From: Jaapia argillacea MUCL 33604
Taxonomy: Eukaryota; Basidiomycota; Agaricomycetes; Jaapiales; Jaapiaceae
DNA: 64,000 bases
Reading direction: 5' to 3'
NCBI GenBank assembly: GCA_000697665.1
Contig: KL197715.1
Coordinates: 1,422,160 to 1,486,159 of the forward strand
Shown: piece by piece, positions 1-12,557 of the stretch
How positions within the stretch are numbered: position 1 is the stretch's first letter
Layout of the letters: each line of letters opens with the position of its first letter
Translations under genes and position numbers: made by a program
The notes under the pieces: model-generated
The model's input: only the letters and a program-made list of their open reading frames with translations
The model's database searches: none
Told to the model about the DNA's origin: nothing

Positions 1-866
1 TGTCAGATAGCTGTCTTCGTGTTCTGCACAGATCTCAAGGCCGCCAACGAAGGGCAGGGTCAAGCAGGAAAGCAAGTCGATGAGAAAAGGAATAACGGGA
101 CAGTGGACAAGTGTTGTGGGAGGTGACAAGTTCGATCGACGTGGCAATGCAAGGCCACGCAAGCACTTTATATTCTTGTAGGCTTGAAGTCCGAACTACC
201 TCTGGGCCAGCTCAGGGGAGCCAATGTCGAATGCATGACATTCTGATGTCACTAAGTTGGTGCCGCGGAGGCCTGCGTGATGTCGCAGAGACAATGGCAG
301 AGCGACATTTTCGCGACAGCAGTTTGTCACTTCTGCAAACGATAGGTTGAGACCATTTTGAGAGCGACAACCTGGCCTCAATCCTGGGCACAAAATAATC
401 TATCCTACGATCCCACAACAATAGCAACTTCTTGGGATCCTGTTGACAATTTACAGGTTTGGTGGTGTAGGTGAGCGGAGAATCATAGCGCGGCGGGCTT
501 TCACGAGGTGACAGGGAACGAAAGGAGGGATGTCCATGAGCATGGTTGTGAATCTTTCCTAAACTGTCGGATGCATCCAAAACCCATGCATGCATTCAAA
601 GTTGAAGGTACAAGTACATGTGCGCCCTCCAGAGGTCGACAATCTAATCCAGTCGGAGAGCGAAGAGAGGCACAGCGGTCTTGAAGGAAGGAAAACAACG
701 TGACCCTCGCTTTCCACTGAAATCGGAGTTATCAAACGATCGAAATGTAGACAGTCAATTGTTCACCGGCCTCGTCAAATTCCAACATCGTGTATTCAGA
801 TCCTCCAGCACGCATCTCAAATGCCGTTGACGCTCGCCTTTTCATTCCGACAGTTCCTCGCGAGGT
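1..866. other. No supported gene
   Basis: Open frames on both strands overlap each other, and none shows a recognisable domain or a convincing run of exons. Nothing can be assigned here. It could hold the 3' end of a gene lying to the left of the window. Confidence 0.4.
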
Positions 867-1735
867 TTAACGGAAGAATCCACCAGAAAACAGCCGGGCG
901 GACTCTCCATTGACCTCGAAGGAGGCTAGTATCCCGCAGACTCGGGCTCCATTAGCGAGCTTGGACTTGACCTGAAAGTCGGGATATTTGAGAATGAAGA
1001 TTGCCGACTGAGTCCAGAACGAAGTCAGGTGGAAAAGAACGAGAATGAGGCCCCGAGGACGGAGCTGAAATCGAGGACGAAGGTGGAGGTGAAGCCGCTG
1101 ACTGGTGGTGTGAAGGTGAGATGCAGTTCGACTGTTCGATATGCGAACCATACTCTGTCGTTGGGTGAGAGGTTGGGGATATAGTGATTGTAATTGAATG
1201 GAAGGACTCACTAGGCGTCCCGACGGACATTCCTCTGCTCCAAAAGGTCTCCAGAAGAATGATGGAGCGCCACATCACAAAGTGAAAGATACAAACCGAG
1301 GACCCGGGCTCAAATGCGAAAAGGACACATTAATCCCTAGTGGGCATGGACAAGATACATTCACCTTCGAGACCAGCAGCGTGACGACCGAGTCCTCGAG
1401 AGCGAGCAGGATAAGCGCCAGGATATCGTGTAGAAAGGAGATGGAGCAAATCGGTGTGAGAATGCCAGGTAATCCGATGGATATGAGGGTGAATGAAGTG
1501 GAAGCGAGGATGCTGACCGAAACTTAGATGGAGTCATGCAAAAAAGGAAGACAACGCACGAAAGGCCTATCCTCGTACCCGCCCCGAGGATTCTCGGTGG
1601 CAACTGAAATGACATCAAGGGAGACCATGGCGTGAGTGCAATACCTCCAACCGAAAGGCTGAGGCCAATTTCATCGACACTTCCGATGGTGGGCAAACCG
1701 ACCATAAGAGAAGGTCTCAGAGAAATGTCGTCCAT
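867..1735 (-). CDS. Possible multi-exon membrane protein, uncharacterised
   Basis: I do not recognise this gene. On the minus strand, about 1510-1370 reads as a hydrophobic stretch (for example FTLISIGLPGILTPICSI, then ILALILLALEDSVVTLLVS) flanked by possible splice sites. About 1278-960 reads as a Ser/Pro/His-rich tail. The last frame ends at a stop near 867. This layout, hydrophobic segments followed by a polar serine-rich tail, resembles many fungal multipass membrane proteins. The exon joins and the start are not established, and the ATG near 1735 is only the most upstream plausible start. It could also be unspliced chance frames. Confidence 0.25.
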
Positions 1736-2191
1736 AGATAAGTAAGAGAGGCCTCTCGGTGTTCAAAGCAAGGCCAGAGATTTACCAATAAGTATGTGAG
1801 GACGGTAACAACATGGCAAATCAGCGTCGGTGGGGTCGAGGCCAGAGTGCATTGCGTGCAGCCTATTTTCTAGGATGGACATGGATGATCCAGCCAGCCA
1901 CGAATGAAAATCGACGTGGGCCAGTCAAATGGATACTTGACTCGGAGACACGTATCCCACCATCGAAGCTTCGAAGAAATGTGCGTTTGGCAGTAGACTG
2001 GTTAATCGACCAACGCCAGGCACACATCCCACGCGACTTCTTCTCAGTGACGGGGAAATGCAGGTCATGATCAGAGGATGAAAGTATCGAAAATGAAATC
2101 AGGCTAAAACCTCCTTATTTTACAAATATCAGTTTCGGCTCAATGCCAGTGGGATTCATGCACTCTGACCACCTCTCCAGATCTCCCGCTT

Positions 2192-3799
2192 TCAGTACTT
2201 CATAACGATCCTCCCAACAAGTTTCCCATTCTGCATATCATCGAACACCCTAAAAATCAAATGGATCAATAATCGACGTGGAACTGTGGTTTCTACCATG
2301 TACGTACTTGTTGATATTGTCCAACGATGCTAGATCGTAATGGCATTTAACTTTACCGCGAGCGGCGATATCCATTGCTTCGATTGCATCTTGGCGGTCT
2401 CTAAAGGTATTTCATGAGTATATGGACAACCCACTGACAGGAATCGACCTCACCCAATGGCAGAACCGACGATATGGATCGCCTGGATAACACCAACGAA
2501 TTCAATAAAAATGGAAGGAGGGAGGCAAACATGGTATTCGAACCTTGGCGACGATGACGATGATGGGGATGTTCAACAAAGCGTTCGGTGGCATCCCAAC
2601 CGCGACCAACGTCCCATTATCTCGCAAGTAAAATACAGCTTGGTTATATGCCGCACCCTAGACAGTCATCGAGAGTGAGACTTTGCATGGGGAGGAGGAG
2701 TGGAGGGATGGGTACGAACTGAAGCTGCTGTGACTACTGCGGCGTGGGGACCTAGACCGTCAGTGGAGGCTTTTACTGCTGTAATTATATCTTCCACTTC
2801 TTTAAAGTCGATGAACTTTTCGGCACCGAGTTTCAGAGCGAGCTTTTTCTTCTCTTCGCCGGTGTCTGGAAAGTGTTGAATGTGTGATCAGTTGTTAGGT
2901 GGACCAGCATTGAGCGATGAAAGCTCGAATGAGGCGAGAATAGGGGGAAGAAATACCAATGGCAACGACTCTGAGGCCCATAGCTACTGCGTATTGTACA
3001 GCTGAGAAATGCGAGTGAGAAGGATCAAGAGTATATCGAGTGAAGTTACGAACCGAGATGTCCAAGACCTCCCCCGGCACCGGGAATAACGACCCAGTTA
3101 CCGATCACAGTGTTTGTTTGTTTCAAAGCCTTGTAAACTGTCAAGCCCTGCAAAGGGAGAGTTAAAATCGGTCACGAAGGCATGGAAACGAGAGAAGGGA
3201 TGTACAGCGCAGAGAATACAAACAGCGTCGGTGCTGGTGATTTCCTTGGGGATCGGAGTGACGTGATCGATATAGGATACCTAGAGGGAAGAACGATGTA
3301 GGAAGGGACTTTGATCGCAGAGTTACGAGGCATACACAGTATTCTTGGAACGTCCCATTGACACTATAGCCGTGTGTCTTCTGGTTGGGGCAGCCTGCTC
3401 GATGAAATGAGTGTCTGGGTAACTCTGACTAGGGCGATACGCACTCGACTCGTGGCCTGTCCTGCACCGTTCGCACCTCAAACAAACCTCAGCGATCCAC
3501 TTCAGGCCGACCCGATCTCCAACCTTTACATCTTGATTCGTCGTGTGCTCGCCAATCGCTACGACGATTCCAACCCCTTCATGTCCAGGAACCCTTGGTA
3601 AAGGGTGTTTCAATGGCCATTCTCCTTTTGAGGTCGATAGATCGCTATGACAGACACCAGTACACTCGAGTTTGACGAGGCATTCGCCGGGAGCGAGAGA
3701 TGAGGGTTGGGTGACTGGATGGTCGGTCTTAAGGATGAGGGGCTGGGAATACTCAGTTACGATGGCTGCTCGCTGGGTTGTAGGGATTGTGGGCGACAT
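2192..3799 (-). CDS. Zinc-dependent alcohol dehydrogenase, copy 1
   Basis: Medium-chain zinc alcohol dehydrogenase (ADH1 class), expected to interconvert primary alcohols and aldehydes with NAD in the cytosol. The first exon starts MSPTIPTTQRAA and carries the catalytic-zinc region (CTGVCHSD, then PGHEGVG) and the structural-zinc cysteines (CLRCERCRTG, with the last Cys in the next exon, SCPNQKTHGYS). Later exons give the Rossmann glycine motif and a region ending VGRIVMKY before a stop at 2192-2194, which matches the family's usual C-terminus. There are several short introns; one of about 50 nt begins gtgcgtatcg in the structural-zinc loop. It lies in tandem with a close paralogue about 730 bp upstream on the same strand, so the pair arose by local duplication. 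Confidence 0.92.
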
Positions 3800-4527
3800 G
3801 ATCGAGTGATAAACGGGGATGGAAGAGGCAGGAGCGTCAGGGATATAAGAATTGGGTTAATAGATAGACCGTAGATTTCATTCAGTGAATGGCAGTTGGG
3901 AACAGGTGACAAGGCAGAGACATATTTAGGGCGGAAGCAGATGCATAAGTCGAAAGATGAGAAGGCCAAGACGCCCGCGATATTGTACACGCGATCAGCC
4001 AAGAAAGGCAACCCGATATCTCGTACATCACGTGGACGACAACAAAGTCCCAACCCGGAGGGGGGAAGAAACAGTTTTGGAGGAAGTATTCATCCCAGAC
4101 CTTGAAGGTTATGATGTTGAGCGAGAAGTGATCTCGAGGACAACACTGGAAGCGATACATCGGTCCAGGATATCGCCTCCTTGGTTGCCGGAGCGGTGAG
4201 ACGGCCTGTGATATACCAGGAAGAAAGACGCCCAGTTCCCTGAGAATAGAACCAAAGGAGACGAACCGAACTTGGTGTGACGCGACGGTAGGAACAAGGG
4301 GATATCGAAAAATATAGCCAAGTACTGACACATAATCACAACTGCTCTGAACTGGAAGTCGTCGACATCGAGCACGACGGTGAATCCTTACAGAACTGTC
4401 ATAGATACAGCTTCACAAATGTTCAACTAGATGCCATTACTGAATCAAAGAAAAGATGGACCAAGTCAGCCATCTCAGCGGAATCCGAAATGTTGCGGGG
4501 CGTACCTCAGATTATTCTCCCTAGCTG
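3800..4527. other. Spacer between the two ADH genes
   Basis: A spacer of about 730 bp that should hold the promoter of ADH copy 1 and the 3' end of copy 2. Minus-strand open frames here, up to about 150 codons, show no domain and disagree with the gene structure on both sides. I see no further gene. Confidence 0.5.
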
Positions 4528-6095
4528 CTAAAACTTCACCACAGTTCTCCCAACACATCTCCCGTGTTCCATATTTTCGAAAATCCTGGGAAGGAATGAA
4601 CATGTGTACCCAGAGGAAGGCCAAGACTTACTTGTTAATGGAGTTCAAATCTGCGAGTTCATAATAGCATTTGACCTTGGCGCGAGCAGCTACATCAAGG
4701 GCCTCGATGGCATCTTGGCGATTACTAAAAAACGAATACGGCGTCAATCCCCGATGACAGGTTCAGTTTGTACTTGTGGCATACCCAACAGCTGAGCCGA
4801 TAATACGAATCGACTGGTGGATAAAGGGTTAGCGAATGACAAGCCAACAACATGATCAGAGGCCGAACCTTTGCGACGATGTATATGATCGGTATACTAA
4901 ACGATACTGTATTTGGCGGCATTCCAACGGCGATTAACGTTCCAGCATTTCGAAGGTATAGCACGGCTTGATCGTATGCAGGACCCTAACCAAACTATCA
5001 ATCAAACAGGAGGATAAGAAACCCGAGGCATATACGCACGGACGCAGCTGTGATTATGGCCGCATGAGGCCCGAGACCACCGGTCGTGACCTTCACTTCT
5101 GTAACGAGATCGACAACTTCTTTGAAGTCGATGAACTTTTCGGCACCGAGTTTGAGAGCAAGTTCTTTCCTCTCATCACCTGTGTCTGAAAGGGAGGTAT
5201 GGGTCAATAGGTGATTTGAGGAGAATTTGAGGGAAGAATTCACCGATAGCGATGACGCGAAGACCCACGGCGACCGCGTATTGCACAGCTTCATGCTACA
5301 GTTCAGTGAAAAAATATTGGCTGTATGGAATTGGTTGACTGACCTAGATGACCCAAACCACCTCCGGCACCGGAAATGACAACCCAATTGCCCATAACTG
5401 TGTTGGTTTGTTTCAAGGCCTTGTAAACCGTCAAACCCTATGAACGGGATCGTTCAGAATGTATGATTCAGTGAAAATAAGGGGGGAGAAGACGTACTGC
5501 ACAGAGAATGCAAACAGCGTCGGCGCTCTCAATCTCTTTCGGGATTGGCGTGACATGGTCAACATAGGATACCTGCGTAGGAGTATTAGGAGATTGGCTA
5601 GTTCTGGAGAACGTCGTAAACATACACAATACTCTTGAAACGTCCCATCCATAGTATAACCATGGGTCTTCTGGTTGGGACAACCTATGGGAAGGGTTTT
5701 GAATAACTGCCGTCAAAAAGCCCAAAAGCTTGACACATACTCGACTCTTCCCCGCTCCTACAAAGTTCGCACCTCAAACAAGCTTCCGCAATCCATTTCA
5801 GTCCAACCCTATCGCCTACCTTCACGTCCTTGTTCATCGTATGTTCGCCAATCGCTACCACGGTCCCAACTCCCTCGTGACCAGGCACTCTTGGCAAATG
5901 ATCCTTAACTGGATACTCTCCTTTCGTAGTGCCCAAGTCGGTGTGGCAAACCCCGGTACAGTCAAGTTTGACGAGACATTCGCCTGGAGCGAGAGATGAG
6001 GGTTGGGTGACTGGGTGACCTGTGTTGATAATGAGAGGCTGCGAATAATGGATTGCGACGGCGGCGCGTTGCGTTGTTGGGATTGAGGTAGCCAT
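4528..6095 (-). CDS. Zinc-dependent alcohol dehydrogenase, copy 2
   Basis: Paralogue of the ADH at 2192-3799 with the same exon plan. The start is taken as MATSIPTTQRAA at 6095, because it aligns with copy 1; the frame stays open upstream without conservation. Visible motifs are CTGVCHTD and PGHEGVG (catalytic zinc), ACLRCELCRSG plus a downstream Cys in CPNQKTHGY (structural zinc), SGAGGGLG (NAD-binding Rossmann turn) and IGSAVGNRQDAIEALD in the C-terminal half. It ends VGRTVVKF at a stop at 4528-4530. All key zinc ligands and the glycine motif are present, so the enzyme should be active. It is an NAD-linked alcohol/aldehyde oxidoreductase, and substrate preference cannot be read from sequence. 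Confidence 0.92.
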
Positions 6096-6842
6096 GATAG
6101 AGTGAAGGATAGGGGGAGAGAACGGTGTATCGGTGTTATCGTTCAAGAGCCAATTGCACAATTGAAGCATGCGCTTTTCATCAAACCGAGCATAGGTGCT
6201 AGATCTGAGAAACAGATAAACCGTGAAGTCCGGTTGAACCAGACCCATCAAGTACGTGAGTGATATATTTCCGTATGATCAACTGAGAACCGTCAATGAG
6301 CCCGAAATGAGTGCGCTTCGATAGCTAGACCGGCCAGCGGAGAACACGCTTCGGTGACAAAATGGCAAGATAGGCGCCCACAGTTGATTTTTGACCTAGG
6401 AATTGATTTCGTCAACATCATTTGACGAAAAAGATGGGGATGTGGATCTCGCGCACCATGCATCAAGAAATGCGCGGATTTGATGGAGGACCAGTCGAGA
6501 TTCAGTGTTCCGATGTAATGCGAATCGACTGATATCTACCTAAGGATTGAGCAAGATATGCTACCGCTAGTTCCTTTGAATGGATATTTGGAGGCGAGTG
6601 CAAGTCCGTCTGAGGAACATGATTTATCATGGACCCAACTTTGGGGAAACTTGTTGAAGGCTTCAAACGTTAACACGAACTTGAAGAACTTTTGGAGGTC
6701 CCAGTTACGAGACACAGACATCCAGAGACGGGATGGAGGAACACCATCCCAGCCATGCAAAAGGTGAGCCCTCGTATTTCAGGCCTCAGGGATTGAAGGC
6801 GCGAAGAGCAAAATGGTTTTCAGGCAAGACAGTTCGTCGCTA

Positions 6843-6906
6843 AGTGACCTCAAGTGACGCTCACGAAGGCTCACGACCTGTCACATATCACGAAAGTCAC
6901 GAGGAT
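6843..6906. promoter_or_regulatory. Clustered TCACGA/GTGAC repeats upstream of the Ser/Pro-rich gene
   Basis: Within about 64 bp there are four close copies of TCACGA or a near match, interspersed with GTGAC words. They lie about 130-190 bp before the ATG at 7032. Their density suggests a cluster of transcription-factor sites. No factor can be named. The rest of 6096-7031 has no supportable gene. Confidence 0.35.
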
Positions 6907-7031
6907 GTAACGCGGCAACGGAACGGTCAGCCAAATTCGCGACTTGACTCTTGACCTGCTTGTGCTCCATATACTTATGCTGCTCATCGTGAATACCTAC
7001 CTATCTTCTACCGTATCGTCGCTTTTATACC

Positions 7032-9997
7032 ATGCCAGAGGTAAGGCAGTGCTATTATCCTGGAGTTTTCGGGCTGATAGAGGATGCAGGGCACTGTGCG
7101 CGGTCGGAAACCAGTAACACGGAGGAGGGCAACGACCACAGCTGCTTCTCGACCTGAAGCTCAAGACCCCGTTGCTATTGCTCCAACTCCTGAGCCAGGA
7201 TCTCACAAGCGTCACAAGAGTTTTCACGAGTCACAGACGTTGCAGATCCTCGTGTCAGCCGCACCCGAGGTTTGGAGCACTCCGTCCTGAGGCTTGACAT
7301 GAATCTCATCATGATCTCTTCGTTTAGTCTGGTCGACCTGACACAATCTTCAATACCCCCATACAATACGAGCGGCCGTATGAGCCTCCTTACGAACAGC
7401 CTCTTTATACCACAACCCCACTTATGCGGTTTCCCGTTCCTCCTCCTATGGATCGTGATGGCTCTGCTGAAACCAGGCACAATCGATCTCAGAGCATGTC
7501 CACCCCCTCCTCAGCTCCAGTGGTCCCACCTAGCTTCGCCTCTAGTCAATCTTATCCAGGACCTTCGTTTTCTGGGGATTCTGCCTCATCGCCACCAAGC
7601 TCATCCTTTGGTTCGATTCCTGACTTTGGATCTCAGGAGCTGTCTGCTGTTTCTGAGCCTGGTGCTGGTCATGTCTTCGATCCTGAGCTTGGTCCTAATT
7701 TCATCGCTTCATTGCTATCGGGATTCCCAGAGACCCCGAACACTCAAGATCCTACTTGCTTTGATCCTGGTCTTACGAACGTACCTCCAATGGAACCTCT
7801 GGCACCTCTCCCTACCTCTGCATTATCCTCGGCTCAGCAGTTCGAGTTTTTCTTGACGGATGCGCAGAGAACAGATCAGGCAGCCTCAATGGGCCTGGAG
7901 CCTGGCGGGTTGGATGTTATCGAGGCTGCGCCTCCATCTCACATCTCTTCAGCTCGGCTTTCGGGGCGTGAAAGTCAAAGATCCCACCATGGTGTTCGAC
8001 TCGAACCCTCGGAGTTCCCAGGTCCAATTCCGATGCCGCCTCCTCAAGTTCTCCAGGAAAGTCCGAACATGGGGCCATCTGCCGCTGGTGACCCTGCTCT
8101 TCCTCTCCCGTCCAACCCATACTCGAATCAAGTGCAGCCCATGACCCCTATGTACGGATCGCACCAAATGTCTTGGCTTCCTCCGCATCAGCAATATGGA
8201 TATCAAGCACCTTTCGTGAGCCCCACCAGTATCCCAGACGACCCCGCTATTCTCTACGCACACCGTTCGTTTTCGCCTTCGCCTGGGGCGAACTATGAAC
8301 ACCCGGATTATTTTCATGGCGGAAGTTTTGGATACAACGCCCCGTACTCTCATTCGCAATACACTCCTGGTGTGATGCCGTTGCCATACCCCATCATCGA
8401 GTCTTCGGAATCGGAATCTGGAGGTTCGTCGAGAAGGAGTAGCGAACAAGATCAGGTTCCTAGCCCTGGCTATGAAGGACTTCAGGGCTGGACTCCTCAA
8501 GATGCTCCCCAACCTTCTACGTCTGGTTATGTCGACTTTCCTGATCCAGGATCTTCGTACTTCCCAACGCAAAGCCAACGCGTTGGTATGTCTAGTGAGC
8601 GTGGTGGCTATGTGTCTCAAGGTCCACCAATGTCGTCCCAGTCTTACTTCGGGCAAACTCGTCGTCGTTCAGAGGTTCCAGGAGCTTTCCCTTCTCAAGA
8701 GTTATTCCATCCGATGGCCCCATTACCTTACACAGATGCTTCGTCTATGGGCTATTCCGTTTCATCTTCTGGATCCTCTCACCCGCCTAGCTACCCACCC
8801 TCTCAGAGAACATCGTTGTCTTCTCAGCCCTCTGCACCCTCTCGGCAACCGTCAACCCAAGGATGGAGGCCACTTGTTCCCACAGGCCATTCTTCTAGGC
8901 CTCCTCCTATAGCTGCGGTTCCGATCGATCTACGAGCCCCCGCTAGATGGGAGGACACGGCCAACCAATTCCAGATATCACCTCATTCGATGGGACCTCC
9001 GAGATTCAGGGGATTTCCAGGTCCGAGGAAGGTTTCTGCGCCTGCTGCGTATCATACCGGTCCGGCCTTCTTGTTTCCGAAGGAAGGAAGTCCACCACAT
9101 GCCTCGAGCTCCGCAGTCCCAAGACATCAAAGTGCTCCTCAGTTGTATGGATCGTCTGCGGGGATGCCGCCACAAGATTATCGGATGGGAGGTTGGCCAG
9201 GTCAAGGCCAAGCGATGAGCGCAAACGTTCCTCGGCCTTCCAGCTCGTCTTACCAGTTGCCTCCCCACCCTTCCAGTCCCCCGCACCACACACATCCTGG
9301 GCCATCGAGCTCGGGCTCATACCGGCTACCGCCCACGTTCCAGCCCGGAAAACCTCTCAAGACAGTCTTCCCAGCTCCAAACTATACAGGCAACTTTGAC
9401 CTCTACGCCGTCGAACTCCCTGAATTATCGAGTGTTTACCACCCGCCTGGGTTTACGGTCCCTCAACCCGAAGATGTCTACAACCGGATTCGACGATTCC
9501 AACTGCATTCTCGTGAGACGGCGAGATGTTACTTGCCTTCTCTAGATGTCACGAACGCTCAACCAGCTGGTCGGTTCCGCGCCGCATCTGTTTATGATGC
9601 TGTCGCTGAAGTTCCCCTCGAAGTTGCCATCACCAACTTGAACTTTTGTCCCAACCTCAACTTTCCCAAGAAAGTCAGGAGCAAGTTCCCTGGGATAAAA
9701 TCGAGGCCTTCTGGTCCTGGGATACTTGCTCGGACGGGGTTGTCAGCTGATCATCCGTCTGTGAAGAGTTCGTCTGGGACGTTCAAGTTTAAGAGGATCT
9801 GGGTGAAAGTTGGGGAAGGCGGTGTTGATCAGACGTTGGATGAGTTGTTTGAAGGCCATTTTTCGTTGAAAGTTACTTGGGAGGAGAAGTATTGGAGGGA
9901 GAATGGGATTGATGTGATTCAGAAGTTTGATTTTGCTTTTTGGGGGGCGAGGGCGTTGAGAGGAGAAGATGGGAGGGAGATTGGATTGTTGCCTTGA
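7032..9997 (+). CDS. Large Ser/Pro/Gln-rich protein, uncharacterised
   Basis: About 950 residues in three exons. Exon 1 is a 9-nt micro-exon (ATGCCAGAG, 7032-7040). Exon 2 spans about 7090-7269; an in-frame alternative acceptor at 7080 would add three residues. Exon 3 runs from 7328 to the stop at 9995-9997. The introns are phase 0, and the second is 58 nt. The N-terminus is basic (GRKPVTRRR), and most of the protein is low-complexity Ser/Pro/Gly/Tyr, probably disordered. The last 200 or so residues, from about 9400, are ordered in composition (for example VAITNLNFCPNLNFPKKV, then TFKFKRIWVKVGEGG) and probably form the conserved domain. I do not recognise it; a nuclear or regulatory protein is possible but unproven. 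Confidence 0.75.
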
Positions 9998-10170
9998 GGC
10001 CTTGAGTGGAGGGATCGGACATTGGACAGCGTCATTTTAGTAGACAAACACAATATCATTATCGATTTGTATAACAGCAACATGATTTCTTGTATGGACG
10101 AACATCTTGTAATACCAACGAATTGAAGTAGAATCACCACGATATAGGAGTCTTGATATCCGCCCGTGCC

Positions 10171-12451
10171 TCACACCAGCTCGATACCTTGGATAGTCAC
10201 CTTTCTCTACACCACAAAAGCAACCAGGATCAACGCACGAAACGACGAACAAAGTCAAAACCAACTCACCTTCAAACCCCTCAAACAAGCTCCACTCAAT
10301 TTATTACACCCCCAAACCTTCACCTCCTCCAACTTCCCACACATCTCAACTAAATCCCTAACCAAAAAATCATCCACCTCTCTACACCATCCCAAATCCA
10401 CCTTTACCAGATTCTCCCTACAAGCCTTCGGGATATCCTGCAGAGCCTCGGGCGAGACTGATTTCCAGCCATTTAAGGAGAGAGTGGAGAGGGAGGGACC
10501 GGAGTGGGTTAGGAGGGAGGTGAGGGAGAGGGAGGATAGCGATGGGTTGTGCGAGAGGGAGACGTGGGTTAGACGGTGATTCGTTAGGGATGTTTCAGGG
10601 GCATGTTTCTTTTTGATTTTCTTTGGTTGAGGTTGTGCGGTAGTGAGACCGGCAAAAGTGTCGAAGAGAGCTGATACGCCTTCATCCGTTAGTTGCGGCA
10701 AGTCGGATAACGAGAGAGAGGTGATTCGTTTCGCGTATTGGCCTAAACCATCGCGGAGGAACTCGTCCGTGAGCTCTGGATGACCGCTCAAATCTAAACT
10801 CTCCAACGTTTCTCCTAGAACGCTCATCAACTCTATACACCCTTCATCGCTCAACGACTTGCCATTCCCAGGGTATGAGAGGTCCAATAACCTCAACTCC
10901 TCACATTTGGCGAGTTCCGTTAGGAACCCATCACTCATCTTCCCCACCTCTTTCAACCTCACCTCTCTCAAACTCTTTCCGCATTCTTCCACTAGGGTCT
11001 TTACACATTCTTCGTCGAACCGAGGACTCTGTTCGATGGAGAACGTTTCCAACGCTGGGTGGCTGCGGAAGAAGGAGAGCCAGGCTGGGACGCGGACGAG
11101 GAATGGGCCGAGGAGTTGGATGTGGGTTAGGTGGGGGAGGGAGGTGGAGAACGTGTGGAGGGTCGCGTCGTCCATTAGACCGCAGTAGTCGAGACGGAGG
11201 TGAGTGAGGTTGGGGTTGAGCATTGCGAGAGTGCTTAGGGCTGGTGGGGTTAGTTCTGTTCGGGAGATGTGAGATTAGGATGATTGTGGAGAGGAATGGG
11301 AAGGGAGGACGGACTGGTTGCGTCGTAGAGAGTGAGATTGGTGTTTTGAACGTCGTAGAATAAGTGAGCGTTTTCTGGGGTTCTGGGAATGGATTAGTGG
11401 AGGTAATGATCGTGAGGATAGTGGGGACGTACAAACTCCTGTTCCGAGCTAAAGACTTGGCGATTTCGTCCAGGTTGACGGAACCTATATCACCGAGCAT
11501 CTCGACCTCGTCAATATGTCGGCTAATGATCTGGAGGTAGCTTCGTTTAGACACTGACGAAGAGAGTTGAGAGGATATCGAACCTGAATGCATATGGCTG
11601 CAAGACTTGGAAAACGTCTCTCTTGGTAGTGTACGACGGTACGCTTATCAGCTGCGGGTTTACGCTTTCGTGGAAGAGCTGGTTTCTTGAAGGGGTCGAT
11701 ACCAGAGGTCTTGGCACACTGGTGACAGAGAAATCCTGGTCCAGGGTTCGCCGCCATAGTATACTTCGTCTAGTGGCCTTCCATGAAACATATACACAAG
11801 ACAGATAGCAAAAAGGAACGTACCACAGTGAACTGCTTCTCGCACTTTGCACACGTGTCAAAACTTCCAACGGGCGGTTTAGGAGTCGACGATCCGCCCA
11901 TGTTCCATAACGACTTGGAAAGAGCATTGTAAGGGTCTTCTTCGCTATCATCTTCGTAATCGCCATCGTCGTCCCCTTTCTTTCCCTTCTTCGCCTTCTT
12001 CTTGGCGTCCGCCTTTTGTTTCGCTGTGAGTTTGGCTTGCGCGGCTTTGCTTAGCTTCTGTTTCTTTGGTGGTGGTTGATCATCTTCATCTGGCTCGTCT
12101 AGCTCGTCAGAGTTGTAGCCTCCAGCCTGTGATGAAAATCGGTAATTAGAATTACGTGGGAGGGTGGGCCATACTGCACTCGCCCTGTTCCTGCGACTTG
12201 GCCCTGCTTCTGGGGCATCATCGCCGTCAACGTCAGCGTCATCGTTATCCGGTGCGTTACTCGGCCCAGCGATGGGCTGCTGTTGTGGATCCTGGGCTGT
12301 CCTCGCTCGACGTGCAACAGTTGCGAAGGTGATACCCGACTCCTGTTGGCAAATGAACAAGGACAACTGGGATACGACAGGCAAAAGAACATACTCTGAG
12401 AAACTCGGTCAACGCAGAGGTCGGCCCGCGGACATTGTTGCCTCGACTCAT
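10171..12451 (-). CDS. RAD7: RAD7-type nucleotide excision repair protein (leucine-rich repeats)
   Basis: Homologue of yeast Rad7 / fission yeast Rhp7, which with Rad16 recognises damage in non-transcribed DNA during global genome repair. The start MSRGNNVRGPTSALTEFLR matches the family's conserved N-terminus. Next come an acidic linker, a Lys-rich stretch, and a Cys pair motif (CAKCEKQF and FLCHQC) in adjacent exons, the zinc-like feature of this family. A C-terminal leucine-rich-repeat region follows (for example NPNLTHLRLDYCGLMDD). A last short exon after a small intron gives KVTIQGIELV and a stop at 10171-10173. The gene diverges from membrane/dsRBD gene A, sharing about 330 bp of promoter. 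Its exon 1 has been copied twice downstream without the rest of the gene. Confidence 0.88.
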
Positions 12452-12530
12452 CGTTGTTGGCGGTCGCGTTGAGGACGTTGGAGGCGGCGATGTTGGCGAT
12501 GACAACGACGACTCAAATTGACGCGAAGGG

Positions 12531-12557
12531 TGACGTGACAAGCACGGTCAAACCGTG
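12531..12557. promoter_or_regulatory. CRE-like site plus palindrome in the RAD7 / gene A divergent promoter
   Basis: TGACGTGA at 12531-12538 is followed 4 bp later by the perfect inverted repeat CACGGTCAAACCGTG at 12543-12557. Both are kept, at the same spacing, in the two duplicated promoters near 14.39 and 23.33 kb. The first word resembles ATF/CREB bZIP sites. The palindrome would suit a dimeric factor, whose identity is unknown. Confidence 0.5.

Noticed and set aside
212-595. Minus-strand frame of 127 codons at the left edge
   Set aside because: No recognisable motif, overlaps other frames, and no start or splice context supports it.
3882-4331. Minus-strand 149-codon frame between the ADH genes
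   Set aside because: It lies in the spacer, differs from both ADH exon plans and has no domain. The Phe/Tyr/Cys-rich stretches look like chance.
7949-8656. A 235-codon open frame on the minus strand inside the Ser/Pro-rich gene
   Set aside because: It is Arg/His-rich, a typical shadow of a Ser/Pro-rich plus-strand exon, with no domain and no splice context.
12543-12557. Treating the CACGGTCAAACCGTG palindrome as a transcription terminator or transposon end
   Set aside because: It has a 3-bp loop, no T-run and no target duplication. It sits in a divergent promoter at fixed spacing to TGACGTGA.
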